Shown here: piece after piece, positions 8,954 to 17,756 of the stretch
Position numbering within the stretch: the stretch's first letter is position 1
Layout: the number at the start of each line of letters is the position of its first letter
Source: DATAOG01 sp963840925
GTDB lineage: Bacteria > Pseudomonadota > Alphaproteobacteria > Geminicoccales > Geminicoccaceae
Length of the DNA stretch: 64,000 nucleotides
NCBI GenBank assembly: GCA_963840925.1
Contig: CAWJAY010000029.1
Coordinates: 1-64,000, forward strand
Reading direction: 5' to 3'
The notes under the pieces: generated by a model
Seen by the model: the letters and a program-made list of their open reading frames with translations, nothing else
Database searches by the model: none
Told to the model about the DNA's origin: nothing
Program-made: the position numbers and the translations under genes

Positions 8954-9859
8954 ATGACGATGGTGGCGGTCCGGGACGCGCAGCTTCCGGCGCTCGGGCT
9001 GGGCACCGCCGGGCTCGGCGACGAGGGCACGCGGCGGATGGTGAGCTATGCGCTCGGGATCGGCTACCGGCTGATTGATACCGCGCAGAGCTATCGCAAC
9101 GAGGAGGCCGTCGGCGAGGCGATCCGCGCTTCGGCGGTGCCGCGCGTCGACATCTGGGTCACGACCAAGATCGCGCCCGGCCGGTCGCGGGCAGGCGACC
9201 TGCAGCGCGCGGTCGACGAGAGCCTGCGCCGGCTCGGCAGCGAGCCCGACCTGCTGCTGCTGCACTGGCCGAGCCCGACCATCCCATTGCGTGAAACGAT
9301 CGGGGCCTTGAACGAGGTCAAACGGCGCAAGCTCACCAGGCACATCGGCGTCAGCAACTTCACCGTGGCGCTGCTCGAGGAAGCCCAGGCGCTGAGCAGC
9401 GAGCCGCTGCTGGTCAATCAGGTCGAGTATCATCCCTATCTCGGCCAGCGGCGGGTCCTCGAGGCCACGCGCGCGGCCGGCATGGCGCTGATCGCCTATG
9501 CCCCACTTGCCAAGGGCCGCGTGTTCAAGGACCGGCACGTTGGCGCGATCGGCGAGCGCTACGGCAAGAGCGCCGGTCAGGTGGCGCTCCGCTGGCTGCT
9601 CCAGCAGGACGGCATCATCGCGATCCCGGGCTCCGCGCGCGAGGCGCATGCCAGAACCAATCTTGAGGTCTTCGACTTCGAGCTGACGCCGGCCGAGATG
9701 GCAGAGGTCGGTGCCCGCGCCAGCGCCGCGGGCCGGCTGGTGGACCCGTTCCGGGTCGCGCCGGCCTGGGACGACCTCGGCGAGATCGGAGCCGCCCGCC
9801 GACAGGCAACCCGCGTTGCCCGCACGCTCGCCGCCGGGGTCCGCCGCTACTGGCGCTGA
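8954..9859 (+). CDS. Aldo/keto reductase
   Basis: A 301-residue NADPH-dependent oxidoreductase with the TIM-barrel aldo/keto reductase signature. The catalytic tetrad is visible: D42 and Y47 in LIDTAQSYRNEEAVGEAI, K72 in VTTKIAPG and H104 in LLLHWPSP. Other landmarks are HIGVSNFTVALLEEA, VNQVEYHPYL and the cofactor loop IAIPGSAREAHARTNLEVF. The ATG at 8954 is chosen because the protein then starts directly before the conserved LPALGLGTAGLG strand. It resembles 2,5-diketo-gluconate reductase-type enzymes, but the substrate cannot be read from sequence. Confidence 0.92.
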   Translation: MTMVAVRDAQLPALGLGTAGLGDEGTRRMVSYALGIGYRLIDTAQSYRNEEAVGEAIRASAVPRVDIWVTTKIAPGRSRAGDLQRAVDESLRRLGSEPDLLLLHWPSPTIPLRETIGALNEVKRRKLTRHIGVSNFTVALLEEAQALSSEPLLVNQVEYHPYLGQRRVLEATRAAGMALIAYAPLAKGRVFKDRHVGAIGERYGKSAGQVALRWLLQQDGIIAIPGSAREAHARTNLEVFDFELTPAEMAEVGARASAAGRLVDPFRVAPAWDDLGEIGAARRQATRVARTLAAGVRRYWR

Positions 9860-9968
9860 CCGGCTGGCGCTTGACCGATTTCGGCAAGCGGGCGTCGCAT
9901 CCGCGGGTTGACGGGCGCCTAGCCGCCGAGCACGCTTGCGGGCGCAAAACCGGCGAGGAGCAGGCGTC

Positions 9969-11027
9969 ATGGCGAAGCAGAGCGGGTCGCGGGGTCCGGG
10001 GCTCTTGGAGCGGTTGGCGGCGGGGCCGGTGATCTGCGCCGAGGGCTATCTGTTCGAGCTCGAGCGGCGCGGCTGGCTGCAGGCCGGCCCGTACGTGCCC
10101 GAGGTCGTGCTCGATGCGCCGGATGCCGTACGCCAATTGCACCGCGAGTTCGTGCGCGCGGGCTCGGACGTGGTCGAGGCGTTCACCTACTACGGCCACC
10201 GCGAGAAGCTGAAGGTGATCGGCAAGGAGGAGATCCTCGAGCCGCTGAACCGCCAGGCGCTCCAGATCGCCAAGGAGGTCGCCGACGAGAGCGGCTGCCT
10301 GCTCGCGGGCAATCTCTCGAACACCAACGTCTACGACCCGGACGACGCGGAATTGTTCCGCTTCGTCCGCCGCTCGTTCGAGGAGCAGGTCGGCTGGGCG
10401 CTCGAGGCGGGCGTCGACTTCATCATCGGCGAGACCTACAGCTGGCTCGGCGAGACGCTGATGGCGCTGGACGCGATCAAGGCCTCGGGCAAGCCCGCCG
10501 TGATGACGCTGGCGATGCACCAGGAGGGCCTGATGCAGGATGGCATGGGCGTGGTCGAGGCGTGCAAGCGGCTGGAAGACGCCGGCGCCCACGTCGTCGG
10601 GCTCAACTGCTCGCGGGGGCCGCTGACGATGCTGCCGGCGCTCCGGCAGATCCGCGCCGCGGTCGCCGGTCACGTGGCGGCGCTGCCGGTGCCGTACCGG
10701 ACCACGCCGGCGCAGCCGACCTTCCAGTCGCTGCGCGATCCCGGCTGCGACTGCCTGCCCGAGGACCGGCCGTTCCCGGTCGCGCTCGACCCGTTCACCT
10801 GCAACCGCTACGAGATCGGCGAGTTCGCCCAGACCGCCTACGCCCTCGGTATCCGCTACCTCGGCGTCTGCTGCGGCGCCGGCCCGCACCATATCCGCGC
10901 GATGGCGGAAGCGCTCGGGCGCCAGCCGCCGGCCAGCCGCTACTCGCCGGACATGAGCCGACACTCGTTCTTCGGCACCGATGCCAAGCTCAAGGCCAAG
11001 AACCAGGAGTACGCGACCAGGCTCTGA
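9969..11027 (+). CDS. Betaine-homocysteine methyltransferase-like homocysteine S-methyltransferase
   Basis: A 352-residue protein of the cobalamin-independent homocysteine S-methyltransferase family. The three zinc-binding cysteines are C214 in GLNCSRGP and C301-C302 in YLGVCCGAGPHHIRAM. Early family segments are CAEGYLFELERRG, REFVRAGSDVVEAFTYYGHRE and LAGNLSNTNVYDP. The methyl donor (betaine, dimethylsulfoniopropionate or S-methylmethionine) is not determined by the motif, though the overall sequence looks closest to BHMT. The ATG follows GGAGCAGG at suitable distance. A small cupin gene follows after 16 bp and is probably cotranscribed. Confidence 0.88.
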   Translation: MAKQSGSRGPGLLERLAAGPVICAEGYLFELERRGWLQAGPYVPEVVLDAPDAVRQLHREFVRAGSDVVEAFTYYGHREKLKVIGKEEILEPLNRQALQIAKEVADESGCLLAGNLSNTNVYDPDDAELFRFVRRSFEEQVGWALEAGVDFIIGETYSWLGETLMALDAIKASGKPAVMTLAMHQEGLMQDGMGVVEACKRLEDAGAHVVGLNCSRGPLTMLPALRQIRAAVAGHVAALPVPYRTTPAQPTFQSLRDPGCDCLPEDRPFPVALDPFTCNRYEIGEFAQTAYALGIRYLGVCCGAGPHHIRAMAEALGRQPPASRYSPDMSRHSFFGTDAKLKAKNQEYATRL

Positions 11028-11043
11028 AGCGGAGGGCGAGACG

Positions 11044-11388
11044 ATGGACTGGCTGGTCACGCTGGCCGCGGCCAAGGCCGCGCCGATCCCAGACGGCGCC
11101 CGCTCGGCGCTGCTGCTGCGCCATGGCACGATGACGCTCCGCTGCTACGCGCCCAGAGGCCGCGACCCGCAGACCCCGCACGACCAGGACGAGATTTATA
11201 TCGTCGCCTCGGGCCGCGGCACGTTCGCTCTCGGCACCGAGGAAGAATCGCTCGAGCGCCGCCCGTTCGGCCCGGGCGATGCGATCTTCGCGCCCGCGGG
11301 CTTCATCCATCGCTTCGAGGATTTTTCCGCCGACTTTGCGACCTGGGTCATCTTCTGGGGCCCCAAGGGCGGCGAGCAAGCGGAATGA
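11044..11388 (+). CDS. Cupin-domain protein
   Basis: A 114-residue single-domain cupin. Cupin motif 1 is visible as TPHDQDEIYIVASGRGTFAL, with His, Asp/Glu and Glu as metal ligands, and motif 2 as GPGDAIFAPAGFIHRFEDFS with a histidine. Such small cupins are metal-binding enzymes or sensors. No substrate can be assigned. It follows the homocysteine methyltransferase gene by 16 bp, so a role linked to that reaction is possible but unproven. Confidence 0.85.
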   Translation: MDWLVTLAAAKAAPIPDGARSALLLRHGTMTLRCYAPRGRDPQTPHDQDEIYIVASGRGTFALGTEEESLERRPFGPGDAIFAPAGFIHRFEDFSADFATWVIFWGPKGGEQAE

Positions 11389-11560
11389 TCGACGTGCTCG
11401 CCCGAAGCGGATCGATATCCGGCAATCGTTCCCAGACCTGACCCGAGCCCGAGACGCCGCGGCGTAGAGTGCCGATGCCGGCGGCTTGCCTGCCGATCGA
11501 GCAGGTGCGCTGCCGACCCTCCTCGGCTATGTCGGAAGGGAGCTGAGGACGGGGGATCGG

Positions 11561-12745
11561 ATGGCGGAGGACGTCGTGCGGCGCAGCGCGCTGCGCCCGA
11601 GGAGCGGCCACGAGAATGGCCGGGTGACCTTCGTCGAGCTGTTTTTCGACCTGATCTTCGTGTTCGCCGTGACCCGCCTCTCGCACCTGCTGATCGAGCA
11701 TCTCTCGGTGCTCGGGGTGATCGAGACGACGCTGCTGCTGATGGCCGTCTGGTGGATCTGGATCTTCACCGCCTGGGTCACCAACTGGCTCGACCCGGAG
11801 CGGACCTCGGTCCGGCTGATGCTGTTCGTGCTGATGCTCGCGGGCCTCGTGCTCTCGACCTCGCTGCCGGCGGCCTTCGAATCGCATGGCCTCACGTTCG
11901 CCGCGGCGTATGTCGCGATGCAGGTCGGGCGCAGCCTGTTCACGCTCTGGGCGCTTGGCGCCGACAGCCCTGGCAACCGGCGCAATTTTCAGCGCATCAC
12001 GATCTGGCTCTCCTTATCCGGCGTGCTCTGGATCGCGGGCGGCTTTGCCGACCACCATACCCGCCTCGGCCTCTGGGCGATCGCGCTGTTCATTGAATAT
12101 CTGTCGCCCTCGGTCGGCTTCTGGACCCCGCGTCTCGGCCGCTCCAGGACCGCCGACTGGGACGTCGAGGGCGGCCATATCGCCGAGCGCTGCGGCCTGT
12201 TCATCATCATTGCGCTTGGCGAATCGATCCTGGTCACCGGCGTCACCTTCGGCGAGCTGGCGTGGACGCCGGCAACGGTCGCGGCCTTCCTGGTCGCCTT
12301 CGTCGGCAGCGTCGCGATGTGGTGGATCTACTTCCACATCGGCGCCCGGCGCGGCTCGCGCCTGATCGCCAGCCTCGATGATCCCGGCCGGCTCGCCCGC
12401 CTCGCCTACACCTACCTGCATCTGCCGATCGTGGCCGGCATCATCGTCAGCGCGGTCGCGGACGAGCTCGTGCTCGCCCACCCGACCGGCCACGCTGATC
12501 CGACGACGATCGCCGCGGTGCTCGGTGGCCCGGCGCTCTATCTCGTCGGCAACCTCCTGTTCAAGGGGGCGACCGGCGAGCACCTGCCGCTGTCGCACCT
12601 AGGTGGCCTCGCGCTGCTCGCGCTGCTCGCACCGCTGGCCCCGAGCGCCTCGCCTCTGGTCACAGCGGGCGGCGCGACGCTCGTGCTGGTCGTGGTCGCG
12701 ATCTGGGAACACTGGTCGCTCGGCCGGTCGCAGGCCCGGACGTGA
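11561..12745 (+). CDS. ltrA: Low temperature requirement protein A (LtrA) family membrane protein
   Basis: A 394-residue polytopic membrane protein. The family start VTFVELFFDLIFVFAVTRLSHLLIEHL follows a short cytoplasmic N-terminus. Further landmarks are LLMAVWWIWIFTAWVTNWLDPER, HIAERCGLFIIIALGESIL and MWWIYFHIGARRG, which are typical of LtrA. About ten to twelve membrane helices are predicted. The name comes from a Listeria mutant that failed to grow in the cold; the molecular function remains unclear. The ATG at 11561 begins MAEDVVRRSALRPRSG and is preferred over an upstream in-frame start with no conserved sequence. Confidence 0.9.
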   Translation: MAEDVVRRSALRPRSGHENGRVTFVELFFDLIFVFAVTRLSHLLIEHLSVLGVIETTLLLMAVWWIWIFTAWVTNWLDPERTSVRLMLFVLMLAGLVLSTSLPAAFESHGLTFAAAYVAMQVGRSLFTLWALGADSPGNRRNFQRITIWLSLSGVLWIAGGFADHHTRLGLWAIALFIEYLSPSVGFWTPRLGRSRTADWDVEGGHIAERCGLFIIIALGESILVTGVTFGELAWTPATVAAFLVAFVGSVAMWWIYFHIGARRGSRLIASLDDPGRLARLAYTYLHLPIVAGIIVSAVADELVLAHPTGHADPTTIAAVLGGPALYLVGNLLFKGATGEHLPLSHLGGLALLALLAPLAPSASPLVTAGGATLVLVVVAIWEHWSLGRSQART

Positions 12746-12768
12746 AAAAACTTGGGCGGCGGTTGCGG

Positions 12769-13212
12769 CTACCCGAAGACATAGCGGGAGCCGTCACCCG
12801 CAAAGGCGACGACCTTGAAGGGCTCGGCTGGCTGGCCTGCGATCTCCATACCCGGCGCGCCGGCCGGCATGCCCGGGACTGCAAGGCCCGCTATCGCCGG
12901 CCGCTCGGCGAGCAGGCGCCGCACGGCAGCAACCGGAACGTGACCCTCGACCACGTAGCCCGCCACCTTGGCCGTGTGACAGCCGGCGAGATCGGCGGGC
13001 ACGCCCGCCGCGGCCCGCACCGGCGTCACGTCGTCGACCTCATGCATCACGATGGCGAAGCCTGCCGCCTCGAAGTGCCTGGCCCAGGCGGAGCAGCAGC
13101 CGCAACCCCAATTCTTCCAGATCTCAAGCGCCGGCCCTGCCGCTTGTGCGCGGGGCGCGGCAACGAGGAGGGTCGCCGCCGCGATCAGCTGGCGTCGAGA
13201 GAGCGTCGTCAT
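12769..13212 (-). CDS. Exported DUF411 metal-binding protein
   Basis: A 147-residue protein with an N-terminal SRRQLIAAATLLVAAP leader that looks like a twin-arginine or Sec signal ending near AQAA. The mature part begins LEIWKNWGCGCCSAWARHFE, where C37, C39 and C40 form the expected metal site, followed by VHEV-type and GCHTAKVAGYVVEGHVP segments characteristic of DUF411. Homologues are usually found near copper or cadmium resistance genes; here the neighbours are LtrA and a channel gene, so a copper role is only a family-level expectation. Confidence 0.88.
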   Translation of the reverse strand: MTTLSRRQLIAAATLLVAAPRAQAAGPALEIWKNWGCGCCSAWARHFEAAGFAIVMHEVDDVTPVRAAAGVPADLAGCHTAKVAGYVVEGHVPVAAVRRLLAERPAIAGLAVPGMPAGAPGMEIAGQPAEPFKVVAFAGDGSRYVFG

Positions 13213-13473
13213 GGCGTGTCCTTTCTGCAGGCCCTGCCCAACCTCGAACGGCATCGAATGTCCGCCGCCGGGATCGCCCGGCGAGGCGCCGCGCCCAGGA
13301 AAAGGACGACGATCGCCAGAAGACCGCCTCGCATGCGAAAGCGGCGCATGGGGCGAGCATATCCCCGCGGGCTGCGGGTGTCACTCTGCTGGCTGATTGA
13401 TTAGAGTGCGCGGGCGACCGATGGCGCTCCGGTGAGGATAGTGGCCAAGGTCCCGGTTGGCGGAGGAGGAGCC

Positions 13474-15582
13474 ATGCGCCGACTGCTGTTCGCGCTTGCC
13501 GCGCTCACGGGCCTGCTGCTCGCCGGGCCGGTCCTCGCGCAACCGGCGGAGCCGAGCCCCGAGCAGCTGCGCACGCTCGCCGAGCTGATGCGCGACCCCG
13601 GCATCCAGGCGTGGCTGCAGGCGCAGGCCGAAGCGGCGCCGCCCGACGCGAACGAGCCGGCCAGCGAGCCGGCGAGCGCGCAGATGATGATGGTCGGCCA
13701 GCTCGACACCATGCGCGCCTTCCTGCGCCAGCTGGCGGCGGCGGTGCCGGCCCTGCCCGGCGAGCTCCAGAACGCGTGGGCCCGGCTTGCCGCCGAGCGC
13801 CAGCAGGCGGGCGGGCCCCGGGTGATCCTGCTGCTCGGGGTCTTCATCGGTCTGGGTTTTGGGCTCGAATGGCTGTTCTGGTGGGCGACCAGCGACCTTC
13901 GCGCACGGATGGCCACCTGGCCGCTCGAGACCGCGGACGATCGCCTGCGCGTGTTCGGCCTGCGGACGGCCTACGGCCTGCTCGTGCTGCTCGCGTTTGC
14001 GACCGGCAGCATCGGCGCCTTCCTGCTGCTCGACTGGCCGCCGCTGCACAAGCACATCGTGCTCGGCTACCTGCTCGTGTTCCTGCTGGTCCGCCTGACG
14101 CTCGTGCTCGGTCGCATCCTGCTGGCGCCCGGCGCCGAGCGCTTCCGGGTGATGCCGATGGCGACCGCGAGCGCCCGCTTCTGGTTCGTCTGGTCGGCGG
14201 TCCTGGTCGGCTCGTTCTTCTTCGTCAGGATGACGCTGTCGGCGCTCGAGCGCCTCGGCGTCGACCCATCCGCCCGCTATCTGGTCGGGCTCGCCTGCGG
14301 CGTCGTGCTGGTCGGGCTGGCACTGTACACGGTCTGGCGGCATCCGGAGCCGGCGACCGGCGAGCCGAGCGGCCCGCAGCGGCACCGGCTCGGGATCTGG
14401 CTGCTCTCGCTCTACCTGGTGGTGATCTGGCTGCTGCTGTTCACCGGCTCGCCGGCGCCGTTTTACGTCGGCGTGGTCCTGCTGCTGCTGCCGATAGTGA
14501 TCCGCGGCGTCGATCTGGCCGTGGAGCACCTGCTGCGACCGGCCGGCAGCAGCGCGGCTGCCGAGGCCCTGCCCTCGCCGGTCGCGGTCACGCTCGAGCG
14601 CGCGCTCAGGGCCGGGCTCCTGATCGGCGGCGCCTATCTGATCGCCTGGCTGCTCGGCCTCGATCTGGTCGAGATGACGATGCGCGACACGCTCGCGACC
14701 CGGATCCTGCGCGGCGTGATCAACGCGGTCGTGATCCTGCTGATCGCGGACGTCGTCTGGCATCTGGTCGGCGCCTGGATCGACCTCCGGCTCGCCGAAG
14801 CCACCGAGGCCGGCCAGACGGAGGGCGAGGAGGGGCGCCGGCGGGCGCGGCTGCGCACGCTGCTGCCGATCCTCAAGAACATCCTGCTCGTGATCCTGGT
14901 CGTGATGGCCGCCCTGATGGCGCTCTCAGCCCTCGGGATCGAGATCGGGCCCCTGATCGCCGGTGCCGGCGTGGTCGGGGTCGCGATCGGCTTCGGTGCC
15001 CAGACCCTGGTCAAGGACATCATCAGCGGCATGTTCTACCTGCTCGATGACGCGTTCCGGGTCGGCGAGTACATCATCAGCGGCAGCTACAAGGGCACGG
15101 TCGAATCGTTCTCGCTGCGCTCGATCAAGCTCCGCCACCACCGCGGCTACCTCTATACCGTGCCGTTCGGGGAGCTGGGCGCGGTCGAGAACATGAGCCG
15201 CGACTGGGTAATCGACAAGGTCACGGTCAGCGTCCCCTACGATACCGACCTCGACAAGGCCAAGCGGCTCGTCAAGGAGATCGGCAAGCAGCTGCAGGCC
15301 GATCCGGAATTCGGGCCGCACATCATCGAGACCCTGAAGATGCAAGGGGTCGAGCAGTTCGGCGATTTCGCGGTCCAGCTGCGGATGAAGATGATGACCA
15401 AGCCCGGCGAGCAGTTCGTGATCCGCCGGCGCGCCTACGCGATGATCAAGAAGGCGTTCGATGCCAACGGCATCGAGTTCGCCCTGCCGACCGTGACGGT
15501 CGCCGGCGATCGCAGCGCGCCAGCCGCCGCGATCGCCCAGACCGGGCTCGATCTGGTCAAGCCGCCGACCCCCGCCGCCTGA
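13474..15582 (+). CDS. Large mechanosensitive ion channel of the MscS family
   Basis: A 702-residue protein with a cleavable signal peptide (MRRLLFALAALTGLLLAGPVLA before QPAEP). A periplasmic domain is followed by about ten membrane helices and then the MscS core. The pore helix and hinge are seen in IEIGPLIAGAGVVGVAIGFG, followed by AQTLVKDIISGMFYLLDDAF and the beta domain VGEYIISGSYKGTVESFSLR. It belongs to the multi-helix MscK/YnaI-like type, which releases solutes under osmotic downshift. The start is fixed by the signal peptide and by GGAGGAGG eight bases upstream of the ATG. Confidence 0.93.
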   Translation: MRRLLFALAALTGLLLAGPVLAQPAEPSPEQLRTLAELMRDPGIQAWLQAQAEAAPPDANEPASEPASAQMMMVGQLDTMRAFLRQLAAAVPALPGELQNAWARLAAERQQAGGPRVILLLGVFIGLGFGLEWLFWWATSDLRARMATWPLETADDRLRVFGLRTAYGLLVLLAFATGSIGAFLLLDWPPLHKHIVLGYLLVFLLVRLTLVLGRILLAPGAERFRVMPMATASARFWFVWSAVLVGSFFFVRMTLSALERLGVDPSARYLVGLACGVVLVGLALYTVWRHPEPATGEPSGPQRHRLGIWLLSLYLVVIWLLLFTGSPAPFYVGVVLLLLPIVIRGVDLAVEHLLRPAGSSAAAEALPSPVAVTLERALRAGLLIGGAYLIAWLLGLDLVEMTMRDTLATRILRGVINAVVILLIADVVWHLVGAWIDLRLAEATEAGQTEGEEGRRRARLRTLLPILKNILLVILVVMAALMALSALGIEIGPLIAGAGVVGVAIGFGAQTLVKDIISGMFYLLDDAFRVGEYIISGSYKGTVESFSLRSIKLRHHRGYLYTVPFGELGAVENMSRDWVIDKVTVSVPYDTDLDKAKRLVKEIGKQLQADPEFGPHIIETLKMQGVEQFGDFAVQLRMKMMTKPGEQFVIRRRAYAMIKKAFDANGIEFALPTVTVAGDRSAPAAAIAQTGLDLVKPPTPAA

Positions 15583-15596
15583 GCCGGCACACCAGG

Positions 15597-16226
15597 TCAG
15601 TGGGTCGGCGCCTCGCCCCAGAGCTCGGCCAGGCGCTGATCGCGGCCGCAGTTCCAGCGGTAGAATTTGTACCGGACCGGGTTCGTTTGATAATAATCCT
15701 GGTGGTAGTCCTCAGCGGCGTAGAACGGGCCCGCCGGGACGATCTCGGTCGCGATCGGCTGCTCGAAGCGCTTGCCGTCGACCAGCGCCTGCTCAGATGC
15801 CAGCGCTTGGCGCTTCTGCTCGTCGCCATGGACGAAGATCGCGGTCCGGTACTGGCTACCGCGATCGCAGAACTGGCCGCCGGCATCGAGCGGATCGACG
15901 TTGTGCCAAAAAACGTCGAGCAGCTCCTGGTAGGTGACCTTGCTCGGGTCGTAGGTGACCTCGACCGCCTCGGCGTGGCCGGTGCCGCCGTCCGAGACTT
16001 CGTGATAGGTCGGGTCGACCTTGCTGCCGCCGGTGTAGCCCGAGATCGTGCTGAGCACGCCGTCCAGCTTGTCGAACGGCGGCTCCATGCACCAGAAGCA
16101 GCCGCCGGCGAAGGTCGCGACCGCGGTCTGCCCGGCGGCCGGCAGTGCGGCCTTGTCTTCGGCCGCAGCCGTCGCACCGAGCGCGATCGCGGCTAGCGCC
16201 AGCGCCGGCGCGAGATGGCGGCGCAT
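15597..16226 (-). CDS. msrA: Peptide-methionine (S)-S-oxide reductase MsrA, exported
   Basis: A 209-residue enzyme that reduces the S-form of methionine sulfoxide. The catalytic cysteine is C43 in TFAGGCFWCMEPPF. Family segments GYTGGSKVDPTYHEVSDGGT, VDPLDAGGQFCDRGSQYRTA and EDYHQDYY follow. An N-terminal leader (MRRHLAPALALAAIALGATA) predicts periplasmic location. Its ATG overlaps the msrB stop by one base (TGATG), so the two are translated together and probably repair oxidised envelope proteins. Confidence 0.95.
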   Translation of the reverse strand: MRRHLAPALALAAIALGATAAAEDKAALPAAGQTAVATFAGGCFWCMEPPFDKLDGVLSTISGYTGGSKVDPTYHEVSDGGTGHAEAVEVTYDPSKVTYQELLDVFWHNVDPLDAGGQFCDRGSQYRTAIFVHGDEQKRQALASEQALVDGKRFEQPIATEIVPAGPFYAAEDYHQDYYQTNPVRYKFYRWNCGRDQRLAELWGEAPTH

Positions 16227-16744
16227 CACGCGTTGCCCGGGAGCTTGGTGCCCTCGGGCACGAACTTCATCGCAACGCCGTTCATGCAATAGCGCAGGCC
16301 GGTCGGCGGCGGGCCGTCCTCGAACACGTGGCCGAGATGGCCGCCGCAGCGCCGGCAGTGGACTTCGGTCCGGGTGAAGAACAGGCTGCTGTCCTCCGAG
16401 GTCCCGATCGCGTTGTCGAGCGGCTGCCAGAAGCTCGGCCAGCCGGTGCCGCTCTCGTACTTGGTTTCCGAGGAGTAGAGCGGCAGCTCGCAGCCGGCGC
16501 AGACGAAGGTGCCGGCGCGCTTCTCATGGTTCAGGGGGCTGGTGCCGGCCGCCTCGGTGCCGTGGTCGCGGAGCACCTCGTACTGCTCCGGCGTCAGCAG
16601 CTGGCGCCATTCGTCGTCGGTGTGCGCAACCTCGAAATGGCCTTCGGTCTCGGCCCGGGCGTCCTGTCCCAACCAGCGCATCAAACCTGCTCCCGATAAG
16701 GCGGTCGTGGCCGCCAGGATCGCGAACTGACGTCGTGCAAGCAT
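16226..16744 (-). CDS. msrB: Peptide-methionine (R)-S-oxide reductase MsrB, exported
   Basis: A 172-residue enzyme acting on the R-form of methionine sulfoxide. Zinc ligands are C82, C85, C130 and C133 in VCAGCELPLY and VHCRRCGGHLGH. The catalytic cysteine is C153 in GLRYCMNGVAMKF. The leader MLARRQFAILAATTALSGAG carries an RR pair, suggesting export by Tat, and fixes the start at 16744. It is the first gene of the msrBA pair, and together the two enzymes cover both diastereomers. Confidence 0.95.
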   Translation of the reverse strand: MLARRQFAILAATTALSGAGLMRWLGQDARAETEGHFEVAHTDDEWRQLLTPEQYEVLRDHGTEAAGTSPLNHEKRAGTFVCAGCELPLYSSETKYESGTGWPSFWQPLDNAIGTSEDSSLFFTRTEVHCRRCGGHLGHVFEDGPPPTGLRYCMNGVAMKFVPEGTKLPGNA

Positions 16745-17204
16745 CGTCTCGCTCCCGTCATGCTGCCGGGCCGCCGCTTGGGCAGGACCCGCGATCGGAA
16801 CTTGGGGGCGACCACGCGCCGATGCCAGCCCACCGCCGTTCACCATCGCGTAAGCGGGCCGTGAGCGGGCCGCACCCGGAGCATAGGCTCGCGAGCCTCA
16901 CGCAGCCACCCGGCAGCCCAACGCATCTCCATGTGCGGCGCGAACGGGAACCACGGGCGCGCCACACTGGCAACCGATGCGGCGGCACGGGCATCGCGAG
17001 TGCGTGCGAGGTGAGCCGGCTGCTTGGCGTCGCGCCCGCGGGAAGCGGGGCGCACGGGCATCGCGAGCGCGTGCGACGTGAGCCTGGCGGAAGCGCGACG
17101 ATCACCGCCTGCCGGCGCGCCGCTGCGGAGCGTTGGCCAATTGCCTGATCCCTGAACCCTGGTACAGTTCCCCGCCAGCTAGGGTACGGAAACCAGAGGC
17201 CCCG
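16745..17204. other. Divergent intergenic region with a duplicated motif
   Basis: A 460-bp gap between msrB (minus) and the deaminase gene (plus). No open frame here looks like a protein. Its one visible structure is the 33-bp direct repeat described separately. Promoters for both flanking transcripts are expected but I cannot name boxes with confidence. Confidence 0.5.
16984..17084 (+). repeat. 33-bp direct repeat, two copies 68 bp apart
   Basis: Copy 1 is 16984-17016 and copy 2 is 17052-17084. Both begin GCACGGGCATCGCGAG and end GTGAGCC, with two mismatches in 33 positions. The repeat lies upstream of the cytosine-deaminase-like gene in otherwise gene-free sequence. Confidence 0.75.
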
Positions 17205-17669
17205 ATGCCGTTCGTCACGCCGATCGCGGACGATCACAAGTTCATGCGCCTGGCGCTAGAGGAGGCGCAGCGCGGCTACGACGAAGGCGGGGTGCCGGTC
17301 GGGTCGGTGCTGGTCGAGGCCGGTCGTCTGGTGGCCCGGGGCCACAACCGTAGGGTCCAGGACGGCGATCCGATCGCGCATGGCGAGATGGACTGCCTGC
17401 GGCGCGCCGGGCGCCGGCCGCACTATCGCAGCACCGTGCTCTACACGACGCTGAGTCCGTGCATGATGTGCACCGGCGCCGTGCTGCAGTTCGGCATCCC
17501 GCGCCTGGTCGTGGGCGAGCGGGAGACGTTCGCGGGCAACTGCGATCTGCTCGCCGAGCGCGGGGTCGAGGTCGCGCTGATCAACGATCCGGCCTGCATC
17601 GATCTGATGCGACGCTTCATTCGCGAGCGGCCGGACCTCTGGAACGAGGACATCGCCGAGGAGGCGTGA
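17205..17669 (+). CDS. Cytosine deaminase-like nucleobase deaminase (FCY1 type)
   Basis: A 154-residue zinc hydrolase of the cytidine/deoxycytidylate deaminase fold. Zinc and catalytic residues are H59 and E61 in AHGEMD and C86 and C89 in TTLSPCMMCTGA. Sequence outside the motif resembles yeast cytosine deaminase Fcy1: EEAQRGYDEGGVPVGSVLV, ARGHNRRVQDGDPIAHGE, YGIPR-like FGIPRLVVGE and the C-terminal RRFIRERPDLWNEDIAEE. Deamination of cytosine to uracil is therefore the best guess. It stands 87 bp upstream of a nucleoside-type ABC importer on the same strand, consistent with base salvage. Confidence 0.85.
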   Translation: MPFVTPIADDHKFMRLALEEAQRGYDEGGVPVGSVLVEAGRLVARGHNRRVQDGDPIAHGEMDCLRRAGRRPHYRSTVLYTTLSPCMMCTGAVLQFGIPRLVVGERETFAGNCDLLAERGVEVALINDPACIDLMRRFIRERPDLWNEDIAEEA

Positions 17670-17756
17670 GCGGCGGCCTGCCGTCAGCAGCGCCGGCTGC
17701 AGGCGCCGGCGGCGCGGATTCGGACCTGATCGAAACGTCAGCGGAGGGACGGCATC

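Noticed and set aside
9860..9968. SAM or SAH riboswitch upstream of the homocysteine methyltransferase gene
   Set aside because: Only a short hairpin (CGCTTG/CAAGCG near 9867-9890) is visible. I could not match the conserved core of any SAM or SAH riboswitch class.
13381..14763. Long minus-strand open frame opposite the MscS channel gene
   Set aside because: It is Gln/Arg/Asp-rich with no motif and mirrors high-GC codon bias of the channel gene, which has a signal peptide, RBS and family motifs. Similar long antisense frames opposite other genes (for example 17256-18749 and 18979-20424) were rejected for the same reason.
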